Below, in pieces: positions 1-7,894 of a stretch of DNA of 64,000 nt. The notes below the pieces were generated by a model. The model did no database searches and was not told the origin of the DNA. It saw nothing but the letters and a program-made list of their open reading frames with translations. Position 1 is the stretch's first letter; every line of letters begins with the position of its first letter. The DNA comes from Paraburkholderia elongata (GTDB lineage Bacteria > Pseudomonadota > Gammaproteobacteria > Burkholderiales > Burkholderiaceae). Made by a program: the position numbers and the translations under genes. The stretch spans positions 1 through 64,000 of the forward strand of contig NZ_WOEZ01000119.1 of NCBI RefSeq assembly GCF_013177735.1, given 5' to 3'.

Positions 1-54
1 CATCACGCATACCGGTGCCTGCTGCTCGAAACGCTTCATCACCTCGTCAAACAT
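1..54 (-). CDS. IS4-family transposase, N-terminal fragment (cut by window edge)
   Basis: Eighteen codons are visible, starting with ATG at 54. They differ by one residue (Arg for His at position 8) from the start of the transposase at 20479, which begins with GTG. The gene would encode a DDE transposase that moves the element. The rest is outside the window, so whether it is intact cannot be judged. Confidence 0.8.
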   Translation of the reverse strand, partial: MFDEVMKRFEQQAPVCVM

Positions 55-127
55 CCCTTCGTACCCGTCGTCCTTGAACAGGTCGCCAGGTTACCAGGTT
101 TGTCGCGCAAAGACCTTGAAAGGGCTG
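1..127 (-). mobile_element. IS4-family insertion sequence, 5' end only (continues left of window)
   Basis: The reverse complement matches the left end of the complete IS at 20409-21888. It has the same 18-bp terminal repeat (CAGCCCTTTCAAGGTCTT, ending at 127), the same subterminal block around AACCTGGTAACCTGGCGACC, and the same first transposase codons. Short internal stretches differ, so this is a related copy rather than an identical one. The 11 bases after 127 (CATCTGAGACC) would be the target duplication, but the other end lies outside the window. It sits 36 bp before the next gene and may have displaced that gene's promoter. Confidence 0.85.
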
Positions 128-162
128 CATCTGAGACCTTTTCCATTCCTGCGAGATTTGCG

Positions 163-717
163 ATGACCGAGCGTTTGCCTCACTTCGAACTGTCCGATGC
201 AACGCCCGAACAGAAGGCCGTGCTCGACGAGATCCTGTCAGGACCGCGCGGCAATCTGAACGGGCCGTTTCTTGGCTGGATTCATAGTCCGGAACTGGCG
301 CAACAGGCGCAGCGGCTCGGCGCGTTCTGCCGCTATCGCACCGGCTTGCCGCTGCGTTTGTCGGAGCTGGCGATTCTGGTGACCGCGGCGCGCTGGCAGG
401 CGCAGGCCGAGTGGTACATCCACTATCCGATCGCCCTGGAAGCCGGTGTGGCCGAAGCGGATGCTGAGGCGATCCGCCAAGGGCATCGCCCGTCTTTCGC
501 GGACGCCGATGACGCGTTGATCCATGACTTCGCGAGCGAACTGTACGACGTCAAGCGCGTCTCGGATGCCACTTATGCGAAGGCGGTTGGGCGCTTCGGA
601 CATCAGGTGGTGATCAATCTGGTGGGCCTGCTCGGCTACTACGCCCTGGTGGCGATGACGCTGAACGTGTTCGACATGCGCGCGGTGGGGCAGCAGAGCT
701 TGCCGTTTGCCGAGTAG
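163..717 (+). CDS. Carboxymuconolactone decarboxylase (CMD)-family protein
   Basis: 184 aa. The start MTERLPHFEL was chosen because the upstream in-frame codons lie in or next to the IS end at 1-127. It is an all-helical CMD/AhpD-superfamily protein, with the family-like stretch LPLRLSELAILVTAARW around residues 66-82 followed by a conserved Tyr/His region. There is no CxxC pair, so this is not a peroxidase-type AhpD. Members of this long subgroup are usually annotated as CMD-family proteins of unknown substrate and often occur near aromatic or sugar-acid catabolic genes. OsmC follows on the same strand after 232 bp. Family assignment is firm; function is open. Confidence 0.8.
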   Translation: MTERLPHFELSDATPEQKAVLDEILSGPRGNLNGPFLGWIHSPELAQQAQRLGAFCRYRTGLPLRLSELAILVTAARWQAQAEWYIHYPIALEAGVAEADAEAIRQGHRPSFADADDALIHDFASELYDVKRVSDATYAKAVGRFGHQVVINLVGLLGYYALVAMTLNVFDMRAVGQQSLPFAE

Positions 718-949
718 GGCTGCATCGCTGGGTCTCGCGACGCACGCATCAGCGAACCGGTTGTCGGCGTCGTCACGACACTGGCACACGGAAGCGCCTA
801 TCATGAAGTTCGGTCCATGCCCGCGCCTCTTGCGCCGTGCGGCACTCGCGACCGATGCCGACACCACGAAAATTCGGGCTGGACCGTTGCGGGCGGCATC
901 ACGTAGGGTTGAGGAGCGGCGCGAAGCAGGGCACAAACAGGAGAGAGCG

Positions 950-1375
950 ATGAAGCGCAAGGCATCAGCAGTCTGGCAAGGCGGCCTGCAAGACGGCAAG
1001 GGCTCGATTTCCACCGACAGCGGCGTCCTCAAGGACACCCAATACTCGTTTGCCACGCGCTTCGCGGACGGCATCGGCACGAATCCGGAAGAGCTGATTG
1101 CGGCCGCGCATGCGGGTTGTTTCTCGATGGCGCTGTCGGCGGAACTGGGCAAGGCCGGCATTACGCCTGAACGTATCGGCACCACGGCAACCGTCACGCT
1201 CGACAAGGACGGCGGCGGCTTTACGATTACCGCGGTGCATCTCGATGTGGCCGTGAAAATCCCCGGCGGCGACAAAGCCGCATTCGAGAAGGCCACCGCG
1301 GACGCCAAGGCGGGCTGCCCGGTTTCCAAGGTACTGAACGCCACCATCACCATGGACGCGAAGCTCGAAACCTGA
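950..1375 (+). CDS. osmC: OsmC-family peroxiredoxin (organic hydroperoxide reductase)
   Basis: 141 aa, the usual OsmC length. It has the two redox cysteines of the family, Cys57 (AAHAGCFSMAL) and Cys123 (AGCPVSKVLNA). OsmC/Ohr proteins reduce organic hydroperoxides in the cytoplasm through these thiols. The start at 950 is supported by AGGAGAG just upstream; the longer in-frame extension has no family similarity. Whether it is OsmC or an Ohr/YhfA-like paralogue is not settled here, but length and motifs fit OsmC best. It is probably monocistronic, with 232 bp before it and 183 bp after it. Confidence 0.92.
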   Translation: MKRKASAVWQGGLQDGKGSISTDSGVLKDTQYSFATRFADGIGTNPEELIAAAHAGCFSMALSAELGKAGITPERIGTTATVTLDKDGGGFTITAVHLDVAVKIPGGDKAAFEKATADAKAGCPVSKVLNATITMDAKLET

Positions 1376-1558
1376 GTCGAAACCTGAGCGCGCGGTTTGT
1401 GCACTGCAGACCCATGCAGGGCCGGCGGGCAGGGGTAGCCAGGCCGCCGGCCGCCGCTTTCCGTTCATTTGCCACGCATTTTCCAATTAACGAACATGAC
1501 GACGAACCGGGCGCGCGCGGGCGCGCAACGCCGGTCGCCGTCTTCGATGGGACCGTCG

Positions 1559-2401
1559 ATGACAACGCAAACCGAAAAAGCACGGCAATTCCAGTCATAT
1601 CACGCAGCGGGCGAGGCCTTCATCATCCCGAATCCGTGGGACATCGGGACTGCACGGCTGCTCGCGCTGGCCGGTTTCAAGGCGCTCGCCACCAGCAGCG
1701 CAGGCTATGCGTTTTCGCGTGGCCTGCCGGATAACTCCATCGGGCGCTCGCAGATGATGATGCACCTCGCCGAAATCGCGGGGGCGACCGATTTGCCGGT
1801 CAGCGCCGATCTGGAAAATGGTTTCGGCGATGCGCCGGAAGACTGCGCCGAAACGATCGTGCAGGCCGCGGCTGCGGGCGTGGTCGGCGGTTCGATCGAG
1901 GATGCGACCGGCCGCGCGGACGAACCGATTTACCCGTTCGAAGCCGCCGTGGAGCGCGTTCGCGCGGCGGTCGTTGCGGCGCGCACGCTGCCGTTTCCAT
2001 TCACGCTGACGGCGCGTGCCGAGAACTATCTGGTGGGCCGGCCCGATCTCGACGATACGATCCGGCGTCTGCAGGCTTATCAGGAGGCCGGGGCGGATGT
2101 GCTGTACGCGCCCGGCCTGAAGACGCGCGAAGAGATCGCCGCCGTGGTCGGCGCGCTTGACCGGCCGGTCAATGTGCTGATGGGGCTGCAGGGCGTCTTG
2201 CTCAGTTTCGACGACCTGCGCTCGCTGGGCGTGCGACGTGTCAGCGTGGGCGGTTCGCTGGCGCGCGCGGCGTTGGGCGCGTTTCTTCGCGCGGCGCACG
2301 AAATGCGCGATCACGGCACTTTCAACTACACGAAAGAAGCCGCCAGCGGTAATGAGATCAATCAGCTCTTCACGGCCGCTGAGCAGAAGTGGGGCAAGTA
2401 G
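1559..2401 (+). CDS. Isocitrate lyase / PEP mutase-family protein (PrpB-like)
   Basis: 280 aa. The PEP mutase/isocitrate lyase TIM-barrel signature is visible: FIIPNPWDIGTARLLA at residues 21-36, then SADLENGFGD at 82-91, which carries the metal-binding acidic pair. The family makes or breaks C-C or P-C bonds next to a carboxylate, as in 2-methylisocitrate lyase or oxaloacetate decarboxylase. The KKCGH active-site motif of true isocitrate lyases and PrpB is not seen, so the reaction is uncertain. The start MTTQTEKARQ aligns with the usual family N terminus; in-frame ATGs at 1469 and 1496 would add unsupported residues. Confidence 0.8.
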   Translation: MTTQTEKARQFQSYHAAGEAFIIPNPWDIGTARLLALAGFKALATSSAGYAFSRGLPDNSIGRSQMMMHLAEIAGATDLPVSADLENGFGDAPEDCAETIVQAAAAGVVGGSIEDATGRADEPIYPFEAAVERVRAAVVAARTLPFPFTLTARAENYLVGRPDLDDTIRRLQAYQEAGADVLYAPGLKTREEIAAVVGALDRPVNVLMGLQGVLLSFDDLRSLGVRRVSVGGSLARAALGAFLRAAHEMRDHGTFNYTKEAASGNEINQLFTAAEQKWGK

Positions 2402-2522
2402 GCGGGCGAGTGACGAAAGATGGCGGCTGGCTGACGGCGCGATGACGTTTGTGCCATAGGCGCGCCGAGCGCGCCGAATCGGTGTCAAATAAGGGCCTCA
2501 CTCCGAGAAAACGAGGTCAGTC

Positions 2523-3092
2523 ATGGACACCTGTCATTCGATTGCTGCGTTGCGATTTCGGCGAGTCAAGCCGACGTCCGGCCGTGCGCCCGCGACGGTG
2601 CTGCGCATGGCCGGCGCAGGCGCGGTAGCGGCGCTGTTGCTGTCCGGCTGCGTGCAGAACCCGATGGCGTTCCAGCCGGGCGACGATGCGGCGACGCTGT
2701 CCGCGCGGCTGGGGCATCCGTCTGAGGTCTATCCGCTGCCCGATGGAGGCAAACGCCTGATGTGGCCGACGCAGCCGTTCGGCGAGACGACTGTCGCCGC
2801 CGACGTGTCGGCGAGTGGCGCGATCCAGAGCGTGCGCCAGGTGCTGCAGCCGAACGAGTTTTCGAAGGCGCAGGTCGGCGCGTGGACCAGGAACGACGTG
2901 CTGACGAACTTTGGCCGTCCGGAAGAATCGGTTTATTTCCCATCGGCCAGGCGGGAAGTGTGGAGCTACCGGTATCAGGAGGGCGGTACATGGAAGCTGC
3001 TTTATAACTTCTACTTCGACGAAGCCGGGGTGCTGCGCATGACCCAGAAGTCGCCGGATACGCTGAACCAGAACGGCGACGGGGTTTTCTGA
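2523..3092 (+). CDS. Predicted outer-membrane lipoprotein with BamE/SmpA-like repeats
   Basis: 189 aa. A long n-region and hydrophobic stretch lead to the lipobox LLSGC with Cys43, so it should be lipidated and exported. The mature part holds two similar segments, LSARLGHPSEVYPLPDG and VLTNFGRPEESVYF. Each resembles the small alpha/beta fold of BamE/SmpA-type lipoproteins, where a conserved G-x-P precedes a strand. No enzymatic motif is present. It stands alone, convergent with the aldose epimerase gene. GAGG about 8 nt before the ATG supports the start. Exact function is unknown. Confidence 0.7.
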   Translation: MDTCHSIAALRFRRVKPTSGRAPATVLRMAGAGAVAALLLSGCVQNPMAFQPGDDAATLSARLGHPSEVYPLPDGGKRLMWPTQPFGETTVAADVSASGAIQSVRQVLQPNEFSKAQVGAWTRNDVLTNFGRPEESVYFPSARREVWSYRYQEGGTWKLLYNFYFDEAGVLRMTQKSPDTLNQNGDGVF

Positions 3093-3120
3093 GCGCTCTT
3101 GCGCTCTTGCGTTCGTGGGC

Positions 3121-3141
3121 CCCAGAGCCCTAGGGCTTCGG
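3121..3141. terminator. Possible hairpin between convergent genes
   Basis: An imperfect stem built round the 12-bp palindrome AGCCCTAGGGCT (3126-3137) lies between the lipoprotein and aldose epimerase genes. There is no clear T-run on either side, so this is a weak terminator candidate. Confidence 0.3.
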
Positions 3142-3198
3142 GGCTCACGCGTTCTCGCGTTTTCGCGGGAGCGTCATGACCGGCTGGGGACGGCGCGG

Positions 3199-4113
3199 CT
3201 ACGCCGTATCGATGCGCATCGACAGCGTGACCGGCTGATCCGGTTGCGCGATGTCGATGGCGGGGTCCATCTGCCCCGCCAGGTGGCTGCTCGGCTCCAG
3301 GCAAATGTAGCGGCCTGCGGGCGGCGAGTGGACGACGACATATCGCGCATCGTGACTCGATACCCGGGTGCTGCGTCCCGCAGCCGGGTAGCTGAGTTGC
3401 GCTTCGCAACGCGATGTCTCGCAGAACCATGTCGGCGTCGCGCCGGGCAGGCCGCCGCTGCACAGATCCAGTCGGATCGGCTCGAGGGGTAGGTCGCGAA
3501 CGGCTGGCAGACCGCTGCTGCTGCCGCTGGCTTGCCAGCGCGCGGTGGCGTCGACGCACGCCCTGACGCCGCCGTGCAGTGGAAAATGAGGATGAAAACC
3601 GAGGCCAGCCGGCATCGATTCCCGTGAGCGATTGATCAAACTGAGCGTGAAATCGGCGCCGTCCGAGTCGAGGTGGACGTCGAGCCGCGCCTCGTAGTCC
3701 CAGGGCCACGCCTCGCTCGCCTCGACTACCAGCGACAACACGCAATGCGCGGCAGCTGATTCCTCAACCCGCCACGCACGCCGCAATCCCCAACCGTGCA
3801 GAAAGCCGGCGTCGAGGTGATGCGCCACGCGAACCTGGCGTCCGCGCCACGCGAAGGCATTCCCGGAGAAGCGGTTGGTGAACGGCAGCATCGGAAAGCA
3901 TCCGGCGCGCGGCCATAACGCGGAATCGAAGCGCGTCGTGTCGAGCGGCACGAGGTAGTCGAATGTCCTGCCGTCAGGCTGCCGCCTCATCAGACGGCCG
4001 ACGCGCGCGCCGAGCTCGGGATGAAGCAGCAACTGGATGTCGCCCGAAACGAGTTTGAGAGGTGCGCGAGCCGCTTCTTCGGAGCGGCTCGCGTCCGGCA
4101 ATACGAGTGTCAT
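3199..4113 (-). CDS. Aldose 1-epimerase-family protein
   Basis: 304 aa. It resembles GalM/YeaD-type galactose-mutarotase-like proteins: RAGCFPMLPFTNRF near residues 90-103, a histidine in DAGFLHGWG, and GLGFHPHFPL near 190. These supply the Asn/Arg and His residues that bind and protonate the sugar ring. The reaction is interconversion of alpha and beta anomers of a hexose or related sugar. It lies 114 bp downstream of the glucarate-dehydratase-like gene on the same strand, so it probably belongs to the LacI-controlled catabolic unit. Confidence 0.85.
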   Translation of the reverse strand: MTLVLPDASRSEEAARAPLKLVSGDIQLLLHPELGARVGRLMRRQPDGRTFDYLVPLDTTRFDSALWPRAGCFPMLPFTNRFSGNAFAWRGRQVRVAHHLDAGFLHGWGLRRAWRVEESAAAHCVLSLVVEASEAWPWDYEARLDVHLDSDGADFTLSLINRSRESMPAGLGFHPHFPLHGGVRACVDATARWQASGSSSGLPAVRDLPLEPIRLDLCSGGLPGATPTWFCETSRCEAQLSYPAAGRSTRVSSHDARYVVVHSPPAGRYICLEPSSHLAGQMDPAIDIAQPDQPVTLSMRIDTA

Positions 4114-4227
4114 GCGAGCGTGCGATTCGGCATAGTGAGTTGTCCGTGGACCTTGTCCGCCTGCGCGTCAAATAGATAGGGGTCTGAGACGCGTGGGCCA
4201 GCAGCATACGAATCAGAAGCGCACGAA

Positions 4228-5490
4228 TCAGAAGCGTGGCTTCACGCGCGTCCAGTCGGGGCGGAATTTGCGCATCTGCGAGACGTCGTCGCGATTCGTG
4301 ATGCCGCAACGCAGATATTGCTCGTGCAGCGCACCGAGCGCATCGCGATCAAGCTCGACGCCGAGACCCGGCGCGTCGGTCACGCTCACGCAGCCGTTCT
4401 CGATGGCAATCTTGCCGCCCTTGATGACCTCGTCGTCCTGCCACGGATAGTGCGTGTCACACGCGTAGGTCAGATTCGGCACGGCGGCGGCGAGATGAGA
4501 CATCGCCATCAGGCTGATACCGAGGTGCGAGTTCGAGTGCATCGACAGACCGAGCCCGAACGTGTCGCACATCGTTGCGAGCACCTGGGTGGCACGCAGC
4601 CCGCCCCAGTAATGATGGTCCGACAGAACGATCTGCACGCCGTTCAACGCCACATTGCGGCGGAATTCGTCCATGTCGGTGACGACCATGTTGGTGGCGA
4701 GTGGCAGGCCCGTGGCTTTGTGCAGCGCGGCCATGCCTTCGAGCCCGGGTGTGGGATCTTCGTAGTATTCGAGGTCGCCTTGCAGGCGTTGCGCCATCCG
4801 GATCGCCGTATCGAGCGACCAGTTCGCGTTCGGATCGATACGCAGCGGATGATCGGGGAAGGCGAGCTTGAGCGCCTTCAGGCATTCCACTTCGTGATCC
4901 GGATCGAGAGCGCCAGCTTTCAGCTTGATACTGCCGAAACCGTAGCGCTCGATCATCGTGCGTGCCTGCCCGACGAGTTGCTCGGCGTCGAGCACTTCGC
5001 CCCACGGATCACGCCGGTACGAAGGATCGATGTCGCTGGAATATTTGAAGAACAGGTAGGCGGAAAAAGGCACCTGTCTGCGCACGGCGCCGCCGAGCAG
5101 TTCGTGCACCGGCACGCCGAGCGAGCGCGCCTGCACGTCGAGCAGCGCGACTTCGAACCCGCTGAAAACCTTGTGATGCGCACTGCTGGCTTGCGAACCG
5201 GGCGCGACGTCCAGTTCGATGCCTTGCGTGCTGGATTGGCCGGCGGCCAGCACGCGCTGCCACAGACCGTTCAGATCGAACGGGCTTAGTCCGACCAGCG
5301 CGTCCTTCACGCGGATGAGTCCGTCGAGCACCGGCTTGTCGCCGTACGTTTCTCCCAGCCCAATGTACCCGTTGTCTGTCTCCACCTCGATGATGGAGCG
5401 CAGCGCATAGGGCTCGTGGACGCCGCTTGCATTGAGCAACGGCGGATCGCTGATGGCGATAGGGGTGACACGGACGGCGGCGATCTTCAT
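4228..5490 (-). CDS. Enolase-superfamily sugar-acid dehydratase (glucarate dehydratase-like)
   Basis: 420 aa. It has the mandelate-racemase/glucarate-dehydratase layout: an N-terminal capping domain, then a barrel with the K-x-K base (SIKLKAGALD), metal ligands in RIDPNANW, YYEDPTP and the ATNMVVTD strand, and the catalytic His in LSMHSNSHLGIS. The HSNSH block and the following THYPWQ are typical of the glucarate dehydratase branch. The likely reaction is dehydration of an aldarate or aldonate to a keto-deoxy acid. Its ATG overlaps the LacI gene stop (ATGA), implying translational coupling. Glucarate itself as substrate is not proven, because glucarate dehydratases differ in N-terminal length. 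Confidence 0.85.
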   Translation of the reverse strand: MKIAAVRVTPIAISDPPLLNASGVHEPYALRSIIEVETDNGYIGLGETYGDKPVLDGLIRVKDALVGLSPFDLNGLWQRVLAAGQSSTQGIELDVAPGSQASSAHHKVFSGFEVALLDVQARSLGVPVHELLGGAVRRQVPFSAYLFFKYSSDIDPSYRRDPWGEVLDAEQLVGQARTMIERYGFGSIKLKAGALDPDHEVECLKALKLAFPDHPLRIDPNANWSLDTAIRMAQRLQGDLEYYEDPTPGLEGMAALHKATGLPLATNMVVTDMDEFRRNVALNGVQIVLSDHHYWGGLRATQVLATMCDTFGLGLSMHSNSHLGISLMAMSHLAAAVPNLTYACDTHYPWQDDEVIKGGKIAIENGCVSVTDAPGLGVELDRDALGALHEQYLRCGITNRDDVSQMRKFRPDWTRVKPRF

Positions 5491-6545
5491 CGAGTGGTTC
5501 CTTCTCTGGGTGGGGCGGCGCGCTCTTGGGGCGTGCCGTCGAAGTGGGGCGCGCCGGGGCGGCGCATGGTGGACTCCCGCACCACAAGGCGCGGTTCGAG
5601 TAGCGAGTATTCGGTGTCGTTCTTGCCCGCGAGCGCATCGATCAGCTTGAGCATGGCCAGTTCGCCCATCTTTTCGCTTTGAAGATCGACGGTGGTGAGG
5701 GCCGGCCAGGCGTACTCGCCATACGGCACGTTGTCGAAGCCGCCCACCGACACATCCTGCGGCAGCGTAAAGCCCAGCGCGCGCGCCTCCTTGATGAAGC
5801 CGAGCGCGATCAGGTCGTTGTAGCAGATCACCGCTTCGGGGCGGTTCGGTCCGAGCATGATGGCCGAGCACGCGCGCTCGCCGGCTTGCGGCGACGGCGC
5901 CGCCGCGTCGTACACGGTGGCGGTTAACCCCTGTTCCTCGAGACACGCCTGCACCCCGCGAATCCGCTCGCTATTCCAGCGCGACTGCTCGAAGCCGAGA
6001 TAGGCGAAGCGCCGGTGACCCTGATTCAGCAGATGGCGCGTCAGCATGTAGGCAGCGAGATAGCTGTCGGTGCCCACGCTCGGGATCGGGAAATGCTGGT
6101 TGCGCCCGAACAGCACGACAGGTTTGTGCAATTCGAGCATCCATTGCACCGATTCCTCCGGCATCCGCGAGCTCACGATCATGCCGTCGACCCGTTGCGC
6201 CAGCGCTTCCAGCAGCGGCCGCTCGCGTTCCTGACTTTCCTCCGTATCGACGAGCAGCAGCGTGTAGTCGTGCTGCAGGGCGATGCGGTTCGCGCCCTTC
6301 ACGATGTTGGTGAAGTGCGGATTGCGGATGTCGAGGATCGCGAGGCCGATGGTGCGCGTCTCGCCGGTAATCATCGAACGCGCCAGCGGATTGGAGCGGT
6401 AGCCCAATTGTTCGATGGCGGCTTTCAGCTTGGCCTCGACCGGCGCGGAAAACCGTTGGGTACCGTTCATGTACTTCGAGACGGTAGCGACGGAAACACC
6501 GGCAGCGGCTGCGACATCGCGGATCGTGGGGGAGGTTTTCTTCAT
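5487..6545 (-). CDS. LacI-family transcriptional regulator
   Basis: 352 aa. The N-terminal LacI helix-turn-helix is unmistakable (TIRDVAAAAGVSVATVSKYMNG, residues about 7-28, with the hinge helix near 50). The sugar-binding core follows, with VDGMIVSSR, GHRRFAYLGF and VSVGGFDNVPYGEYAWPALTTVD. The start MKKTSPT was chosen over the longer frame because it places the HTH at the family-standard position. It overlaps the dehydratase gene by 4 nt. It probably represses the divergent SDR/porin/lyase/transporter genes and its own operon through the CG-centred palindromes at 6858-6877 and 6554-6570. The inducer is presumably a sugar acid. Confidence 0.93.
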   Translation of the reverse strand: MKKTSPTIRDVAAAAGVSVATVSKYMNGTQRFSAPVEAKLKAAIEQLGYRSNPLARSMITGETRTIGLAILDIRNPHFTNIVKGANRIALQHDYTLLLVDTEESQERERPLLEALAQRVDGMIVSSRMPEESVQWMLELHKPVVLFGRNQHFPIPSVGTDSYLAAYMLTRHLLNQGHRRFAYLGFEQSRWNSERIRGVQACLEEQGLTATVYDAAAPSPQAGERACSAIMLGPNRPEAVICYNDLIALGFIKEARALGFTLPQDVSVGGFDNVPYGEYAWPALTTVDLQSEKMGELAMLKLIDALAGKNDTEYSLLEPRLVVRESTMRRPGAPHFDGTPQERAAPPREGTTR

Positions 6546-6553
6546 CTGATTTA

Positions 6554-6570
6554 GGATAACGTTTTCCAAT
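6554..6570. promoter_or_regulatory. Putative LacI-family operator at the regulator gene
   Basis: GGATAACGTTTTCCAAT starts 9 bp upstream of the LacI-family start codon. Read on the other strand it matches most of the perfect operator at 6858-6877 (core GGAAAACGTT). Its position suggests autorepression of the regulator-dehydratase operon. Confidence 0.7.
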
Positions 6571-6818
6571 GCTAGTTGAAAATCGATCGACAGTAAATAG
6601 TTGATGCTTGTCAGCGCCCAGAACTGTGTTGGTCGATGCTCGCCGGTCACTGGCCGGCACCCATTAAGACGCGATTTTCATAACAAATACAACATCTTGG
6701 TGGCGAGACTAGGTTGCAATCGCTCGCCTTGGCTCGACGCCGGGCACGCCGCCCGCTATCGCGGCGAGAATCTGCCGCGCATGGCAATCGCTTCCGGGTT
6801 TTCACCGACGCGCTCGGA

Positions 6819-6877
6819 TTGGGAAAACGATTGACTTGAGGAATTCCCATCATTATATTTGGAAAACGTTTTCCAAA
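6819..6877 (+). promoter_or_regulatory. Sigma-70-type promoter with perfect 20-bp LacI-family operator
   Basis: TTGACT (6831-6836), a 17-bp spacer and TATATT (6854-6859) form a good housekeeping promoter for the SDR gene at 6917. The perfect palindrome TTTGGAAAACGTTTTCCAAA (6858-6877) overlaps the end of the -10 and the start point. A half-site, TTGGGAAAACG (6819-6829), lies just upstream of the -35. The CG-centred palindrome is typical of LacI-family operators, and the adjacent divergent LacI-family gene is the obvious ligand. Confidence 0.8.
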
Positions 6878-6916
6878 CCGATGCCTCCCCAGAGGCCGGG
6901 ACCCATTCTTCAGGCT

Positions 6917-7672
6917 ATGCAAACTCAATTCAATTTCAGCGACAAGGTAGTGGCGGTAACCGGGGCAACCGGCGCCATCGGCATGGCGATTGCCCGGCGT
7001 TTTCACGCGGCAGGCGCACACGTGGTGGCTGCGGGCCGCAATTCCGACGTGCTGGCCCGCTTGCGTGACGAGTTGAATGAGCGCTGCGACGTGCTCGCGG
7101 GCGATATTGCCGACGATACCCATCGGCGCGACATCGTCGCCAAAGCTGCTGAGCTCGGCGGCGTTGACGTGCTCGTCAACAACGCCGGCCTCACGAAGAC
7201 GAAAAAGCCGACCGAGGAAACCGCTCTCGATGACTTCGACGAAATCATCGGCGTGAATCTGCGCGCAATGTATGCGCTGAGTCTCGACGTGATTCGCGGC
7301 TGGACCGCGCGCGAGCATCGGGGCGCGATCGTCAACGTGTCGTCGCCGGGTGCGCAGCGCGCGCATCGTAACAACGCCATTTACGACGTAAGCAAGGGCG
7401 GCGTCGATGCCCTGACGCGCTGCCTTGCGGTCGATTTCGGTTGCTACGGGATTCGCGTGAACGCGATCGCGCCGGCTCAGATTCCCCATTCGCACACGGT
7501 CTCGGTCGATCCGGCCGCAGCACGCGGGCTGCCGCTGCCGCGGCATGGCCGGGCGGACGAGGCGGCGCTGCCGGTGCTGTTTCTCGCCTCGGAAGCCGCG
7601 TCGTTCATTACCGGGCATGTGCTGCCGGTTGACGGCGGCTTGCTTGCACAGCTTCGCACGGCGGCTTCATGA
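6917..7672 (+). CDS. SDR-family NAD(P)-dependent oxidoreductase
   Basis: 251 aa, a classical short-chain dehydrogenase. The cofactor loop is VTGATGAIG (14-22), followed by NNAG (88-91), the catalytic Ser in NVSSPGA and the Y156-x3-K160 pair (YDVSK). It is the first gene after the LacI-operator promoter. In this neighbourhood of polyuronate and aldarate genes, likely roles are reduction of a keto-uronate (a DEH reductase, for instance) or oxidation of a sugar; this is inference. The start MQTQFNFSDK puts the Rossmann strand at the usual distance. GC-rich coding resembles its neighbours. Confidence 0.88.
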   Translation: MQTQFNFSDKVVAVTGATGAIGMAIARRFHAAGAHVVAAGRNSDVLARLRDELNERCDVLAGDIADDTHRRDIVAKAAELGGVDVLVNNAGLTKTKKPTEETALDDFDEIIGVNLRAMYALSLDVIRGWTAREHRGAIVNVSSPGAQRAHRNNAIYDVSKGGVDALTRCLAVDFGCYGIRVNAIAPAQIPHSHTVSVDPAAARGLPLPRHGRADEAALPVLFLASEAASFITGHVLPVDGGLLAQLRTAAS

Positions 7673-7768
7673 GCCGACGGCGCGAGGTTAAAGCGTAGTT
7701 CACGAGCGCGGACGGCCTGCCTGCCGGTCGTACCGGGCTCGACATCAAAAGAAGATCAAGGAGACACG

Positions 7769-7855
7769 ATGCACCGTATCGCATCGAATTTCGCCCCGCG
7801 TGATGCGCCGGGCGACGGGGAGCAAACACGCCCGCTGCCGGTTGAGGCTTCTTGA
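7769..7855 (+). CDS. Short ORF with good ribosome-binding site (leader peptide or gene remnant)
   Basis: A 28-codon ORF begins MHRIASNFAP and is preceded by an excellent AAGGAG at about 7 nt. It stops at 7855, 39 bp before the porin start. The initiation context looks real but the product is too short to classify. It could be the stub of a deleted gene whose start survived, or a leader peptide for the porin. Confidence 0.3.
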   Translation: MHRIASNFAPRDAPGDGEQTRPLPVEAS

Positions 7856-7894
7856 GAATTTTAAAAAAAATCGATACATGGTTTGGAGTTCTGA

